A DNA stretch of 64,000 nucleotides from Anaerolineaceae bacterium (GTDB lineage Bacteria; Chloroflexota; Anaerolineae; Anaerolineales; Anaerolineaceae): assembly GCA_029975475.1 (NCBI GenBank), contig JARKPB010000003.1, positions 322,067-386,066 on the forward strand. The letters are read 5' to 3'. The stretch's first letter is position 1. Each line of letters opens with the position of its first letter. The position numbers and the translations under genes were made by a program. The notes beneath the pieces were generated by a model, which saw only the letters and a list, made by a program, of their open reading frames with translations, was not told where the DNA came from and did not search any database. Positions 1 through 9,013 of the stretch are shown one piece after another.

Positions 1-845
1 GGCGGCAAATCCGGCTCGGGGAAATAACGGTAATCGTGCGCCTCTTCTTTGGACCGCTGGGAATACGTCCGCCCCTCACTTTCGCTCCAGCCCAGCGTTT
101 CCTGAGCCACTTCTTTCCCCTGATCCAGGATCGCGGCCTGCCGCTCCAGCTCATAGGCAATCGCCCGCTCCATAGCCCGGAACGAATTGAGATTCTTGAT
201 TTCGACCCGCGTGCCAAGCTGCGCGGACCCCTCTGGACGGATGGACACATTTGCCTCAAAGCGAATCACGCCTTTTTCCATATCTCCGCTGTTGACCCCC
301 AGCGCCCGCAGGATGGACCGCAAACTGGTGGCATAGGCGCGCACTTCTTCCAGCGAGTGCATATCCGGCTCGGAGACGATTTCCAGCAGGGGAACGCCGG
401 CGCGGTTTAAGTCAACCAGCGAGCGCGGCTGGCCGTCATTCACGTGGGTTAGTTTTCCGGTATCTTCTTCCAGATGCACCCGGCGAATGCGGATCGTTCG
501 TTCTCCGCTGATGGTATCCACTACCAGGCGGCCGCGTTCCGCCAGCGGGTATTCATACTGCGAGATCTGGTATCCCTTGGGTAGATCCGGATAAAAGTAA
601 TTCTTCCGGGCAAACAGGCTGGTCTGGGCGACTTCACAGTCCAGCGCCAGCGCCACCCGCAGCGCGTATTCGACCGCCTGACGGTTGACCACTGGCAGCA
701 CGCCGGGCATACCGGCGCAGACCGGGCAGACAGCTGTGTTGGGCGCGGCGCTCGTCGAGTCCACCACCGCGCAGGAGCAAAACATTTTCGAGCGCGTGAG
801 CAATTCCGCGTGAACTTCCAAACCGATGACAGCTTCGTACCTCAT
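1..845 (-). CDS. gatB: Aspartyl/glutamyl-tRNA amidotransferase subunit B, 3' end cut by window
   Basis: Subunit B of the GatCAB complex, which converts misacylated Glu-tRNA(Gln) or Asp-tRNA(Asn) to the amide form in the cytoplasm. The translation begins [17 protein letters not shown], the family signature, followed by SKMFCSC and CPVCAGMPG with the zinc-type cysteines, and later the conserved stretches [13 protein letters not shown] and [10 protein letters not shown]. About 281 residues are visible; the family is about 480 long, so the C-terminal tail domain lies outside. The start is the ATG at 845. gatC and gatA lie 5-7 kb away on the same strand, so the three subunits are linked but not contiguous. 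Confidence 0.95.
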   Translation of the reverse strand, partial: MRYEAVIGLEVHAELLTRSKMFCSCAVVDSTSAAPNTAVCPVCAGMPGVLPVVNRQAVEYALRVALALDCEVAQTSLFARKNYFYPDLPKGYQISQYEYPLAERGRLVVDTISGERTIRIRRVHLEEDTGKLTHVNDGQPRSLVDLNRAGVPLLEIVSEPDMHSLEEVRAYATSLRSILRALGVNSGDMEKGVIRFEANVSIRPEGSAQLGTRVEIKNLNSFRAMERAIAYELERQAAILDQGKEVAQETLGWSESEGRTYSQRSKEEAHDYRYFPEPDLP

Positions 846-1020
846 AGCGCAGACCCCTGTGTGCAGATTGGTATGATTTTACCATCCAATTGTGCCTGCT
901 TCTACAGCGGGCCTGGCCCGCGGACCAACACCCGCCAGTCGCGGCCGCCGGGGAGCCTCATATCAGCGGCGGGTTTCCCGCATTCACTCGCGTTTTTTTT
1001 AACAGCGCGGCGGGAAAGCA

Positions 1021-1048
1021 AAATCCCCCGAAAAAGCCCGGGGGATTT
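1021..1048 (-). terminator. Rho-independent terminator after the aminotransferase gene
   Basis: A perfect 10-bp stem (1021-1030 with 1039-1048) around an 8-nt loop. On the minus strand the hairpin is followed by a short T-rich run. It sits 20 bp past the stop of the minus-strand aminotransferase gene. Confidence 0.75.
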
Positions 1049-1068
1049 GACAGAGCTCATGGAGGGAG

Positions 1069-2229
1069 TTAGAGCCGGTTCACGAACTTGCGCATGCGTT
1101 CCAGAGCAATTTCGATTTTGTCGTAGGCGGTGGCGTATGAACAGCGAACGAAACCCTCACCACCCAGGCCAAATGAATTGCCCGGCACCACCGCAACATG
1201 CTCTTCTTGCAGCAGACGGTTGGCAAATGTTTCATCATCCAGCCCGGTCACGCTCACCTTGGGGAAGGCGTAGAACGCCCCGCGCGGTTCAAATGTGGGC
1301 AGGCCGATCTCGTTCAAACCTTTCACAATCAGTTTGCGGCGGCGGTTGTATTCCGCCAGCATCTGCTGTACATACGGTTCGGCGTTGCGCAGCGCTTCGG
1401 TGGCCGCCGTTTGAGAGACGGTAGGCGAGGACATGACGGTATACTGATGGACCCTCACCAGACCCTTGAGGATATCCGCCGGGCCGGCCGCGTAACCGAT
1501 GCGCCAGCCGGTCATGGCATAGTCTTTTGAAAAACCGCCCATCAAAACGGTGCGGTTGCGCATCCCGGGCAAAGAGGGAAAACAGACGTGTTTCCAGTCG
1601 TATACCAGGCGGTCATAAATTTCATCGGACAGCACCACCAGGTCATGCGCTTCAGCCATGCGCGCCACCTCGAGCAGCGATTCGCGGCTGGCTACCGCGC
1701 CGGTGGGGTTATTCGGGAAGCCCAGCAAGATCGCCTTGGTGCGCGACGTGATGGCGGCTTCGATCTCCTTGGGGTCAAAATCAAAATTATTTTCCATCCG
1801 GCAGGGAATTTCAACCGGCACGCCGCCGGCCAGGATGACTTCCGCCTGGTAAGAGACAAAACAGGGAGTGGGGATGATTACCTCATCACCCGGGTTCAAC
1901 AGCGCGGTGGCTGAAAGGTAGAGCGCTTCCGAGCCGCCCACAGTGATGATGATCTCGCTGGAAGGATCATAACTCACCCCGTACAGGCGCTCTAAATGTT
2001 CCGCCAGCGCCTGGCGCAATTCCAGTTTGCCCGCGTTGGATGTGTAATGGGTTTCGCCGCTGCGCAGCGAACGCACGCCGGCTTCCACGATCGGTTCGGG
2101 GGTGTCAAAATCCGGTTCGCCAATGCCCAGCGAAATCACATCCTTCATGGTCGCGGCAATATCGAAAAACTTGCGAATGCCGGAAGGTTTAAGGCCGGCT
2201 ACACGGCTGGAAATGTACATATCGCGCAT
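1069..2229 (-). CDS. Pyridoxal-phosphate-dependent aminotransferase, class I/II
   Basis: A 386-residue fold-type I aminotransferase of the aspartate/aromatic aminotransferase group, cytoplasmic. SDEIYDRLVY (201-210) carries the PLP-binding Asp/Tyr, GGFSKDYAMTGWRIGY holds the Schiff-base lysine K235, and FPNNPTGA (171-178) is the usual substrate-side motif. An AAGGAGC ribosome site precedes the ATG. It lies 62 bp downstream of a sugar nucleotidyltransferase on the same strand and is probably co-transcribed with it, ending at the hairpin at 1021-1048. Substrate is not decided by sequence; many members act on aspartate, aromatic amino acids or N-acetyl-diaminopimelate precursors. Confidence 0.9.
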   Translation of the reverse strand: MRDMYISSRVAGLKPSGIRKFFDIAATMKDVISLGIGEPDFDTPEPIVEAGVRSLRSGETHYTSNAGKLELRQALAEHLERLYGVSYDPSSEIIITVGGSEALYLSATALLNPGDEVIIPTPCFVSYQAEVILAGGVPVEIPCRMENNFDFDPKEIEAAITSRTKAILLGFPNNPTGAVASRESLLEVARMAEAHDLVVLSDEIYDRLVYDWKHVCFPSLPGMRNRTVLMGGFSKDYAMTGWRIGYAAGPADILKGLVRVHQYTVMSSPTVSQTAATEALRNAEPYVQQMLAEYNRRRKLIVKGLNEIGLPTFEPRGAFYAFPKVSVTGLDDETFANRLLQEEHVAVVPGNSFGLGGEGFVRCSYATAYDKIEIALERMRKFVNRL

Positions 2230-2291
2230 GGATGCTCCTTATTTAGTCAAAAATTTCATGCCCGCTGAAATCTAGCCCTTCCTTCAACCCG

Positions 2292-3308
2292 CTAACTCAT
2301 CGCCCAGGATTGATCGCCGAGGTTTAAGCGGGTCGCCTGCCCGCAGACCTGCACCTGACGGCCAAGCAAAGATCCTTCCAGGATGATTTGATTCACCTGG
2401 GTGTTTTCTTCAATGATCGAATTCGCCACGATGACGCGCTGTAAATCACAGCCAGCGCCGATGGAAACATGCGGGCCAATCACGCAATCTTTCAGCTTAA
2501 CATCTTCATGGATATACACCGGCGGGATCACTGTGACGCCTTCCAGCCCAACAAAACGGGATGAATTATCCCGCCCGTGTTCCAGGAGATAGCGGTTGGT
2601 CTCCAGAACTGCGTCGGGGGTTCCCGCGTCCAGCCAGACATCGGTGTGATGGGTGCGGAAGTATACCCCGTCTTCCAGCATGACGTTAATCGCATCCGCG
2701 AGGAAAAACTCATTTTTTAAGCGCAGGTCCCGGCGCATCTGTTCTTCAATTGCCGCGATGAGCATGCTTGAATCCTGGAAATAATAAAAACCAACCAGAA
2801 CCAGGTTGTTGCTGACATCCTGCGGTTTTTCTACCAGCCGGGTAATCCATCCCTGATCATCCACTTCGGCCACCCCAAACCGGCGCGGGTCCGGCACGGG
2901 TTTGACCCAGGCGATTCCCTGCGCGGTTTCATGGGGCAGGAAGCTCAGGTCTGTTTCGATGAGCGTGTCTGAAAAGGTCATCAACATCGGTCCCTGCTTA
3001 AGCAGATCGCGCGCCTGGTAAATGGCGTCCGACTGACCGCGCATGGTCTCCTGAACCACAAAGGAAACTTTCTTCTCAGGATGGCGCGCCTGCATGTGTT
3101 CGCTGATCTGCTGACCCTGATTGGGACCGACGATAAAAATGTAATGCGGTTCATAACTGGCCGGCAGGCTCTTGAACTGTTCCAGGGAATAATCCAGAAC
3201 CGTGCTTCCCGCCAGGGCGATTAAAGGTTTGGGCTTGCTCCAGGTGTGCGGCCGCATGCGGGTGCCAAGACCCGCCATGGGAATGACAATCTGAATGGGT
3301 TGGGTCAT
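2292..3308 (-). CDS. Sugar-phosphate nucleotidyltransferase with left-handed beta-helix tail
   Basis: 338 residues. The N-terminal NTP-transferase domain opens with IVIPMAGLGTRMRPHTWSKP, the GxGTRxxPxTxxxPK-type nucleotide motif, and has WLDAGTPDAVLETNRYL near residue 225. The last 80 residues show hexapeptide periodicity (VIPPVYIHEDVKLKDCVIGP), as in GlmU, glucose-1-phosphate thymidylyltransferases and mannose-1-phosphate guanylyltransferases. It should activate a hexose-1-phosphate with an NTP for glycan synthesis; the sugar and base are not determined by sequence. AGGGAGGA lies just before the ATG. It is first in a likely two-gene operon with the aminotransferase downstream. Confidence 0.88.
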   Translation of the reverse strand: MTQPIQIVIPMAGLGTRMRPHTWSKPKPLIALAGSTVLDYSLEQFKSLPASYEPHYIFIVGPNQGQQISEHMQARHPEKKVSFVVQETMRGQSDAIYQARDLLKQGPMLMTFSDTLIETDLSFLPHETAQGIAWVKPVPDPRRFGVAEVDDQGWITRLVEKPQDVSNNLVLVGFYYFQDSSMLIAAIEEQMRRDLRLKNEFFLADAINVMLEDGVYFRTHHTDVWLDAGTPDAVLETNRYLLEHGRDNSSRFVGLEGVTVIPPVYIHEDVKLKDCVIGPHVSIGAGCDLQRVIVANSIIEENTQVNQIILEGSLLGRQVQVCGQATRLNLGDQSWAMS

Positions 3309-3534
3309 GCGGTCCTCCCTGAAAGATGCTTAACCGCAGACGATAGGGCCGCGGCTCGCTCTCATTGTACATCGTAGCAGCCCGCAGGTCGATGGATGTC
3401 TTTCGGTCTTGCGGGTGACAAATTGCCCGATTTTTTAAGGTTAGGCTCCCAGGTTAATTTCTGAGATTTCCTGGCGTTTTTCAAATCTCTCTGAAAATAA
3501 GAAGCGCGCGAATCGTGCAGTGGCGTTCAAACAG

Positions 3535-3560
3535 ACAGCCCCCGAGCATTCGGGGGCTGT
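3535..3560 (-). terminator. Terminator hairpin downstream of the M3 peptidase gene
   Basis: A perfect 11-bp stem (3535-3545 with 3550-3560), 4-nt loop, flanked by six T on the plus side and a weaker T-rich run on the minus side. The nearest gene ending at it is the minus-strand peptidase (stop at 3581). Confidence 0.7.
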
Positions 3561-3580
3561 TTTTTGCCGTCATGCGCAGA

Positions 3581-5287
3581 TCAAGAACGGCCTTCCAGTT
3601 CTTCGATCTGATTTTCCATCAGCGCCACCGCCTCCTTTAGGGTGTCGGTGTCAAACGCCAGGCGGGCTCCGGCTGCCCGGTACAGCTCAGGCAGCGGCAC
3701 GGTGCCACCCAGAGCCAGCGCTTTGCGGTAATCCGCCACAGCCCGCCGGTAATCTTTAAGCGAATTACGCCAGACCTGCACAGCCCCCAGCTGCGCCAGA
3801 CCGTATTCGACATAATAAAAGGGAGCCTGGAAAATATGCATCTTACGGTGCCAGCCGGTAACCAGCGCGTCTTCTAACCCGCTCCAGTCTACACCCGGCA
3901 TAAAACGCTGCCATAATTCCAGCCAGGCTGCGTCGCAGTTGGCCGGATTTTCCGCCTGAACCGGGTGCTGGTAAACCCAGTGCTGGAAAGCATCCACCAC
4001 TGCCATATACGGCCAGAAAAGGATTGCTGATTCAAGATGTTCCACCAGCGCCCGCGAAGCGTCAGCCGGGGTGTAATAACCGCCGTGTTCCTGTCCCAGG
4101 AAAGGTGAAGCCAGCAGTTCCATCCCCATCGAAGCCACTTCGGCGAACTCCATTCCCACTGCCAGCTGCTGAATGTACGGCAGCCCGGCGGTTTCAAAGA
4201 CGTGGAACGAATGCCCGCCTTCATGCAGAAGGGTCTGAGCGTCATCATGCACGCCGACCCAGTTCATAAAGATAAACGGCCGTTTCACCCGGGAAAAAGC
4301 GGTGCAATATCCTCCGGGAGCCTTGTTCTTTCGGTTTTCCAGATCCAGGAGGCCTTCGCGCGCCATCACATCAAAGTAATGCCCAAGTTCAGGGTCAACC
4401 TTGCTAAAAATCGCGCGGGTGCGCTCGATTAACGCCGGGACATCCGCCGCCGGGCGCAGCGGCGGGCGCCCGTAAGGATCGACGTTTAAGTCCCAGGGGC
4501 GCAGGCGCTCCAGCCCCATCGCCTTGCGGCGGCGCGCGTAGATGCGCTCTGCCGCAGGCACCACCGCTTCCTCAATCGCGCGGTGGAACGTCTCGCAGTC
4601 TTTGGGGCTGTAGTCAAAGCGCAGCAGCTGCTGCCAGCGGAAGGCGCGGTAATCCGGCTTGCCGGCGTTGGCTGCCATCTTCTGGCGCACGGTCAGGAAT
4701 TTGACCCACAGGTCGTTGAGTTTCTGCCGGTCTGCCAGCTGGCGCTCGGCGCTCAATCGAAACGCCTTTTCGCGCTTCTTTCGGTCCGGGTCTTGATAGA
4801 CCGGCCGCATCTGAGAAACCGTGCGTTCCTGCCCTTCCCACTCAACTGTTTGCGCGCCCAGAATGCGGTCATATTCCGCCGCCAGGCGGGTTTCTTCAGC
4901 CACCAGGGGTAAATTTTCCTGGCGGAAAAGATCCGCCTCAGCGCGCATATTGCGCAGCGGCACTTCAAAACCGCGCGGCTCCAGACCGCTGGCCAGCAGT
5001 TTTTCTTTCAGTTTTTGGCCGGCTTCTTCCGCCCGCGGGTAAATCGCATCCATAAAGTGATTAAAGCGTTCTTCGCTGTCTTTATCGGCCGTGTTGATCG
5101 TTGTGGCCACATACAGCCGGTTGAACTGCTCGTCAATACACTGGTTAAAGGCCGTCCAATCCTGAAGCCATTGTTCAACATTCTCCGCAGTCAGGCTGCG
5201 GTTGATCAATTCTTCGGCATACGGCTCGAATTGCGGCCAATCCCAGCGGATCAGCTGATCAGGTTGAGTGGGAAGGTTTTCAAACAT
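3581..5287 (-). CDS. M3 family oligoendopeptidase
   Basis: A 568-residue cytoplasmic zinc metallopeptidase of the thimet/PepF family that cuts short peptides. The zinc site is HEGGHSFH with H355, E356 and H359, and the third ligand should be the Glu in the following helix (GMEFAEVASMGMELL). Length matches the oligoendopeptidase F-like M3 subgroup. No signal peptide or membrane segment. The start ATG at 5287 is preceded by AAAGGAT. It is monocistronic between the YccF-type gene and the terminator at 3535-3560. Confidence 0.92.
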   Translation of the reverse strand: MFENLPTQPDQLIRWDWPQFEPYAEELINRSLTAENVEQWLQDWTAFNQCIDEQFNRLYVATTINTADKDSEERFNHFMDAIYPRAEEAGQKLKEKLLASGLEPRGFEVPLRNMRAEADLFRQENLPLVAEETRLAAEYDRILGAQTVEWEGQERTVSQMRPVYQDPDRKKREKAFRLSAERQLADRQKLNDLWVKFLTVRQKMAANAGKPDYRAFRWQQLLRFDYSPKDCETFHRAIEEAVVPAAERIYARRRKAMGLERLRPWDLNVDPYGRPPLRPAADVPALIERTRAIFSKVDPELGHYFDVMAREGLLDLENRKNKAPGGYCTAFSRVKRPFIFMNWVGVHDDAQTLLHEGGHSFHVFETAGLPYIQQLAVGMEFAEVASMGMELLASPFLGQEHGGYYTPADASRALVEHLESAILFWPYMAVVDAFQHWVYQHPVQAENPANCDAAWLELWQRFMPGVDWSGLEDALVTGWHRKMHIFQAPFYYVEYGLAQLGAVQVWRNSLKDYRRAVADYRKALALGGTVPLPELYRAAGARLAFDTDTLKEAVALMENQIEELEGRS

Positions 5288-5328
5288 CGCATATCCTTTC
5301 GGTTGAGGAAATAATCCCCCGCCAAAGC

Positions 5329-5760
5329 TTAATTTCTGGACAGGGTCGTGACCGCCGGCACCTGGTCAATCATCCAGAAGGTGAGCGGCAGTCCCAGTCC
5401 GAGCGTCAGAGTTCCAAAAAGCCAGGCCAGCAGCATCCACACCAGGCTGAACCACCAGCCAATTAATAGAAAATACAGCGCGCGCAGGATAAACGGTGCC
5501 TGCCGGTCAGCCTGAACCACAACCCACTGGCCGTTGACGTTTTTCAGGCGGGCTGAAGGCCGCGGCGGTTTCAGGGTCATCACCTGCGGCAGGCGGTTGA
5601 TCATCCACAGACCAAGCGGCATACCGACGATGGTAATGATCAAAAACCACGAAATCGCAATCCAGACGGGACCGATGGCCACGCCAAAAAACAGAAAATA
5701 CAGCACGCGAATCAGACATCCCGGGCTGGGACTTTCCTGAACATAGTAATTTTGCGACAT
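5329..5760 (-). CDS. YccF-domain inner membrane protein
   Basis: 143 residues from the ATG at 5760, chosen over an upstream ATG at 5796 because AGGAAGGG lies just before it. Two repeats of a hydrophobic block (IRVLYFLFFGVAIGPVWIAI near 16-35 and LRALYFLLIGWWFSLVW near 90-106), each followed by GMPLGLWMINRLPQV or GLPLTFWMIDQVPAV, are the doubled YccF domain. Four transmembrane helices are likely. Function of the family is unknown. It sits 51 bp upstream of gatA's end on the same strand. Confidence 0.8.
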   Translation of the reverse strand: MSQNYYVQESPSPGCLIRVLYFLFFGVAIGPVWIAISWFLIITIVGMPLGLWMINRLPQVMTLKPPRPSARLKNVNGQWVVVQADRQAPFILRALYFLLIGWWFSLVWMLLAWLFGTLTLGLGLPLTFWMIDQVPAVTTLSRN

Positions 5761-5811
5761 GGTACCCTTCCTTTCGGTCTTATATACGCATTTCAATCCG
5801 AAATGTTGCGC

Positions 5812-7290
5812 CTAAAGCGCCGGGGCGCGGGTATGCCAGTCGGTGACCATTTGATAGGCATGCGCGATGCGGAAAAGCACCGCTTCATTAAAGTGCCCCC
5901 CCAGCAGCTGCATCCCCACCGGCAGACCTTGCCGGTCAAAGCCGGCGGGAAATGCCAGCCCGGGAACGCCGCCGAGATTGATCGGCAGGGTAAAAACATC
6001 TTCCAGGTACATCGCCAGCGGGTCGTCGGCGTGCTCACCCAGTTTGAAGGCGGTGCTGGGCGCAACCGGGCAGGCGATCGCGTCCACCTGTTCAAAAGCC
6101 TGCTCAAAATCGCGTTTGATCAGCGTGCGCACTTTTTGCGCCTGACCGTAATAGGCATCATAATAGCCAGCCGAGAGCGCGTAAGTGCCCAGCATGATGC
6201 GCCGCTTCACCTCGCTGCCGAAGCCCGCCCCGCGCGTCCTGCGGTACAGCTCGAGCATGGTTTCACTCTCTTCGCTCAACCCGTAACGGATGCCGTCGTA
6301 CCGCGCCAGGTTGGCGGACGCCTCGGCGGGAGCGATCAGATAATACACTGGCAGAGCGTATTCGGTGTGCGGCAGGGATATCTCGCGCACTTGCGCGCCG
6401 AGCGCCTGCAGCTGCTCAATCGCCTGGCGGACGCAGGCTTCAACTTCAGCCTGCATCCCGGCGATAAAATACTCTTTTGGCACGCCGATGCGCACGCCGT
6501 TTAAATCCGGCGCCTGCGGAAGATCGTAAGACGGAACCGGCAGATCCAGGGTGGTCGCGTCCCGCTCATCGTAACCGGCGATCTGCGAGAAAACCAGCGA
6601 CAGATCTTCCGCGCTGCGGGCGAACAACCCGACCGAATCAAGTGAAGAGCCGTAAGCCACCAAACCGTAGCGCGAAACGCGCCCGTAAGTGGGTTTAATC
6701 CCGCTAATCCCGCAATACGAAGCCGGCTGGCGCACCGACCCGCCGGTGTCGGACCCAAACGCGGCCGGGGTCATACGCGCGGCTACCGCGGCCGCGCTGC
6801 CGCCGCTTGAACCGCCCGGGACGCGGGCTAAATCCCAGGGGTTGCGGGTCGGCCCGTAAGCCGAGTTTTCTGTGGAGGAACCCATCGCGAATTCATCGTT
6901 ATTGGTCTTGCCCAGCAGAACCATGCCGGCGTCCAGGGCGCGCTGAACCGCGGTGGCGTTAAACGGAGGAACAAAATTTTCCAGGATACGCGATCCGCAT
7001 GTGGTGCGCACACCGCGGGTGCACAGCACATCCTTAACCGCCACCGGCAGCCCCAGTAAAGGCGGCAGTGCTTCGCCGGTCTTTTTTGCCCTGGCGCGAA
7101 CGGCATCAGCCTGATCCGCCTGCTGACGGGCGAGATCCGGCGTGAGGGTGATAAAAGCATGCACCCGCGTTTCCAGGCCGTCGATCCGCGCCAGACAGGC
7201 ATCCGTTAATTCGCGGCTGCTAAAATCACCGCGCTGCAAACCGGCGAGCGCCTGCGCCAGTGAAAGTTCGTGCAGGTTGTTCGCGCTCAT
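5812..7290 (-). CDS. gatA: Aspartyl/glutamyl-tRNA amidotransferase subunit A
   Basis: 492 residues of the amidase-signature family; it hydrolyses glutamine and channels ammonia to GatB. The Ser-cisSer-Lys triad is visible: K86 in LPVAVKDVL, the [11 protein letters not shown] loop with S160/S161, and S184 in [28 protein letters not shown] (130-145) is also conserved. The start codon overlaps the stop of gatC by four bases (ATGA), so the two are translationally coupled. Full length for the family. Confidence 0.97.
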   Translation of the reverse strand: MSANNLHELSLAQALAGLQRGDFSSRELTDACLARIDGLETRVHAFITLTPDLARQQADQADAVRARAKKTGEALPPLLGLPVAVKDVLCTRGVRTTCGSRILENFVPPFNATAVQRALDAGMVLLGKTNNDEFAMGSSTENSAYGPTRNPWDLARVPGGSSGGSAAAVAARMTPAAFGSDTGGSVRQPASYCGISGIKPTYGRVSRYGLVAYGSSLDSVGLFARSAEDLSLVFSQIAGYDERDATTLDLPVPSYDLPQAPDLNGVRIGVPKEYFIAGMQAEVEACVRQAIEQLQALGAQVREISLPHTEYALPVYYLIAPAEASANLARYDGIRYGLSEESETMLELYRRTRGAGFGSEVKRRIMLGTYALSAGYYDAYYGQAQKVRTLIKRDFEQAFEQVDAIACPVAPSTAFKLGEHADDPLAMYLEDVFTLPINLGGVPGLAFPAGFDRQGLPVGMQLLGGHFNEAVLFRIAHAYQMVTDWHTRAPAL

Positions 7291-7574
7291 TCGATCACCG
7301 GAGGCACGCGGAATTGGTCTTTCTCGGCATGCGGCGCGTTGCGCAGCAGCTCCGCCGGGGTGAGCGACGGTTCAACCCGATCTTCGCGCAGCCGGCTGCG
7401 CGCGGGCAGCACGCTGGAGGTCGGCGGAATGCCGGTTGTATCCACCTCCTGTAAGCGGCGGGCATAATCCAGGATGGCTGAGAGCTGCTGGCGGTAGCGC
7501 TCTTTTTCTTCAGCGGTCAATTCCAGCCGGGCCAGACTGGCGATATGTTCAACTTCTTCCAGGGTCAGACTCAT
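7287..7574 (-). CDS. gatC: Aspartyl/glutamyl-tRNA amidotransferase subunit C
   Basis: 95 residues, the small subunit that wraps between GatA and GatB. The N-terminal MSLTLEEVEHIASLARLELT and LSAILDYARRLQEVDTTGIP are typical GatC helices. No Shine-Dalgarno site is present before the ATG; instead a TATAAT box sits 6 nt upstream (7581-7586), so the mRNA may be leaderless. First gene of gatC-gatA. Confidence 0.95.
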   Translation of the reverse strand: MSLTLEEVEHIASLARLELTAEEKERYRQQLSAILDYARRLQEVDTTGIPPTSSVLPARSRLREDRVEPSLTPAELLRNAPHAEKDQFRVPPVIE

Positions 7575-7580
7575 GGCGTA

Positions 7581-7586
7581 ATTATA
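7581..7586 (-). promoter_or_regulatory. -10 box (TATAAT) 6 nt before gatC start
   Basis: Perfect TATAAT on the minus strand, separated by 6 nt from the gatC ATG at 7574. No convincing -35 and no ribosome site are seen. The spacing places the transcription start at or next to the ATG. Confidence 0.55.
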
Positions 7587-7601
7587 ACAAGAAGTGGGAT
7601 T

Positions 7602-8492
7602 TCACGGCCTGGCGGTCTTTAAAACCGAATTGTACCAGAGCATGTATTCAAGCATATGCGCCTGCCAGTACGCCTCTTCATGGCGGCCTTCATTAAGCAC
7701 CCAGGTGTGAGGAATGCGCTGCGCCTGAAGGAAGTCGTGGAACTCCAGGGCCGCATCCCGCCAGATATCCTTGCGGCCAATATCCAGGTACAGCCGCGGC
7801 AGCTCGATGGTCGAAGTTTGCTTCAACAATCGCTCGATGCGGGATATCTCATCAGGAAACGGCGGAAGGCTGTGCGCGCCCACCGCCCCGAAGGTTGGCC
7901 AGGCTTCAAAACCAATCCGCACAGCCCAGGCTCCGCCGCGGGAAAGGCCGCCAACAGCGGTGCAGGATCGCTCAGCACAAACCGCATAACTGGCGCGCAG
8001 CCAGTCCAGCAGAGGCCCGGCAATGGCTTCATCATATCTCGTCTGGCGCGGCGGCAGCAGGTCATACTGCTCATAGGGCATCACCAGAATCATGCCGTCG
8101 CTTTCCCCGCTGGCGATCAGGGTTTCCAGCGCTTCGTCAGCGCCAAGACGATCCCACTGACTGGCGTCCGCGCCCTGGCCGTGCAGCAAGATCAGCAGCG
8201 GGTAACCCGGGCTGCGCTGGGGAGAATAACAGGGCGGCAGGTAGACCCGAAACATCAGCGGCCGGTACAGCAGTTCTGTATCCAGGCTGTGCTCCTCATA
8301 CCGGCCGCGTGCCTGGTCGCAAGACGGCTGGGGCAGCGGGCTGGCGGACAGGGACGGCAAAGCGGTCGCGCTGGGAGCTTCGGATGTTGGGGTTGAAGTG
8401 GGAACGGCAGCGGCTTGCGCTGAACACCCGGCCAGCACAATGCCGATCGCCAGCAAGAGAACGACGCTGTCCGACCTGTTCCAGATTCTCAT
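7602..8492 (-). CDS. Putative esterase lipoprotein (alpha/beta hydrolase, esterase D-like)
   Basis: 296 residues. The N-terminus has a hydrophobic segment ending in VLAGC, a lipobox, so the mature protein is probably a lipid-anchored extracytoplasmic enzyme; a Pro/Ser/Thr-rich linker follows. The catalytic domain has the oxyanion-side LLILLHGQGAD and the nucleophile elbow VGGLSRGG (Ser in GLSRG); the terminal NEGRHEEAYW supplies a plausible His. The family hydrolyses ester bonds of acyl or feruloyl type; substrate unknown. Lies directly upstream of gatC, with its own gene end 27 bp before the gatC start. Confidence 0.83.
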   Translation of the reverse strand: MRIWNRSDSVVLLLAIGIVLAGCSAQAAAVPTSTPTSEAPSATALPSLSASPLPQPSCDQARGRYEEHSLDTELLYRPLMFRVYLPPCYSPQRSPGYPLLILLHGQGADASQWDRLGADEALETLIASGESDGMILVMPYEQYDLLPPRQTRYDEAIAGPLLDWLRASYAVCAERSCTAVGGLSRGGAWAVRIGFEAWPTFGAVGAHSLPPFPDEISRIERLLKQTSTIELPRLYLDIGRKDIWRDAALEFHDFLQAQRIPHTWVLNEGRHEEAYWQAHMLEYMLWYNSVLKTARP

Positions 8493-8505
8493 TCAAATGC
8501 GTTCC

Positions 8506-8535
8506 TTGACGCGGGTAGCTCATTCGGATTATACT
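8506..8535 (+). promoter_or_regulatory. Sigma70-type promoter of tRNA-Pro
   Basis: TTGACG (8506-8511), 18-nt spacer, TATACT (8530-8535), ending 8 nt before the tRNA 5' end. Confidence 0.75.
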
Positions 8536-8543
8536 CTACCTGC

Positions 8544-8616
8544 CGGGGTGTAGCGCAGTTGGCAGCGCACCGCGTTTGGGACGCGGGGGTCGGCGGTTCA
8601 AGTCCGCCCACCCCGA
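8544..8616 (+). tRNA. tRNA-Pro (anticodon TGG)
   Basis: Cloverleaf: acceptor CGGGGTG pairs with CACCCCG, D arm GCGC/GCGC, anticodon loop TTTGGGA with TGG flanked by CCGCG/CGCGG, T arm GGCGG-TTCAAGT-CCGCC, discriminator A. CCA is not encoded. Confidence 0.97.
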
Positions 8617-8627
8617 CCTTATTTTTG

Positions 8628-8656
8628 AACCGCTGATTTGTCCGGCGGTTTTATAA
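8628..8656 (+). terminator. Weak terminator-like hairpin after tRNA-Pro
   Basis: AACCGC (8628-8633) pairs with GCGGTT (8645-8650) and is followed by TTATAAT. The same T/A tract contains a TATAAT (8652-8657) that can serve as -10 for the downstream gene at 8698. Confidence 0.45.
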
Positions 8657-8697
8657 TTAAGGGTAGAATACACCGGACAGGAGGTTGACCCGCTGAC

Positions 8698-8997
8698 ATG
8701 GCTGTAAAGGTGGATTTTCTAATCGAAGCGGTCCGTTATGATGCCGAACACCGCATTCAGCAGGTGCGCGGTTATGAACGCCGCGGGCCGACTTACAGCG
8801 ACCTGGTCATACTGGACCGCGCGCAGCTGCTCGATCTGCTGAAACGCGGTAAAAAAGTTTACACCGGACGCCGCAAAGATCGGCTGGCAAGCACCTTTGA
8901 TCTGGAGCGTAAAGTCAGCCGAAAAGAAGCCGCCATCACCAACCTGGAGGCGAAAACCGAACCTGGGGATTACCTTCAGGACACGCCGCTCTTCTGA
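8698..8997 (+). CDS. Conserved-looking hypothetical protein
   Basis: 99 residues with no family I recognise. It starts at an ATG with an AGGAGG site (the GGACAGGAGG stretch) 12-18 nt upstream, and a TATAAT at 8652-8657. The N-terminal half is a predicted beta-rich region (VDFLIEAVRYDAEHRI, VRGYERRGPTYSD), followed by a basic helix (LKRGKKVYTGRRKDRL) and an acidic tail. No signal peptide or membrane segment. Followed 16 nt later by a GT2 glycosyltransferase, so probably co-transcribed. Confidence 0.65.
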   Translation: MAVKVDFLIEAVRYDAEHRIQQVRGYERRGPTYSDLVILDRAQLLDLLKRGKKVYTGRRKDRLASTFDLERKVSRKEAAITNLEAKTEPGDYLQDTPLF

Positions 8998-9013
8998 TAC
9001 CCGGAAAAACCCC

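Noticed and set aside
5752-6504. 250-codon plus-strand open frame
   Set aside because: Antisense to gatA, which is unmistakable.
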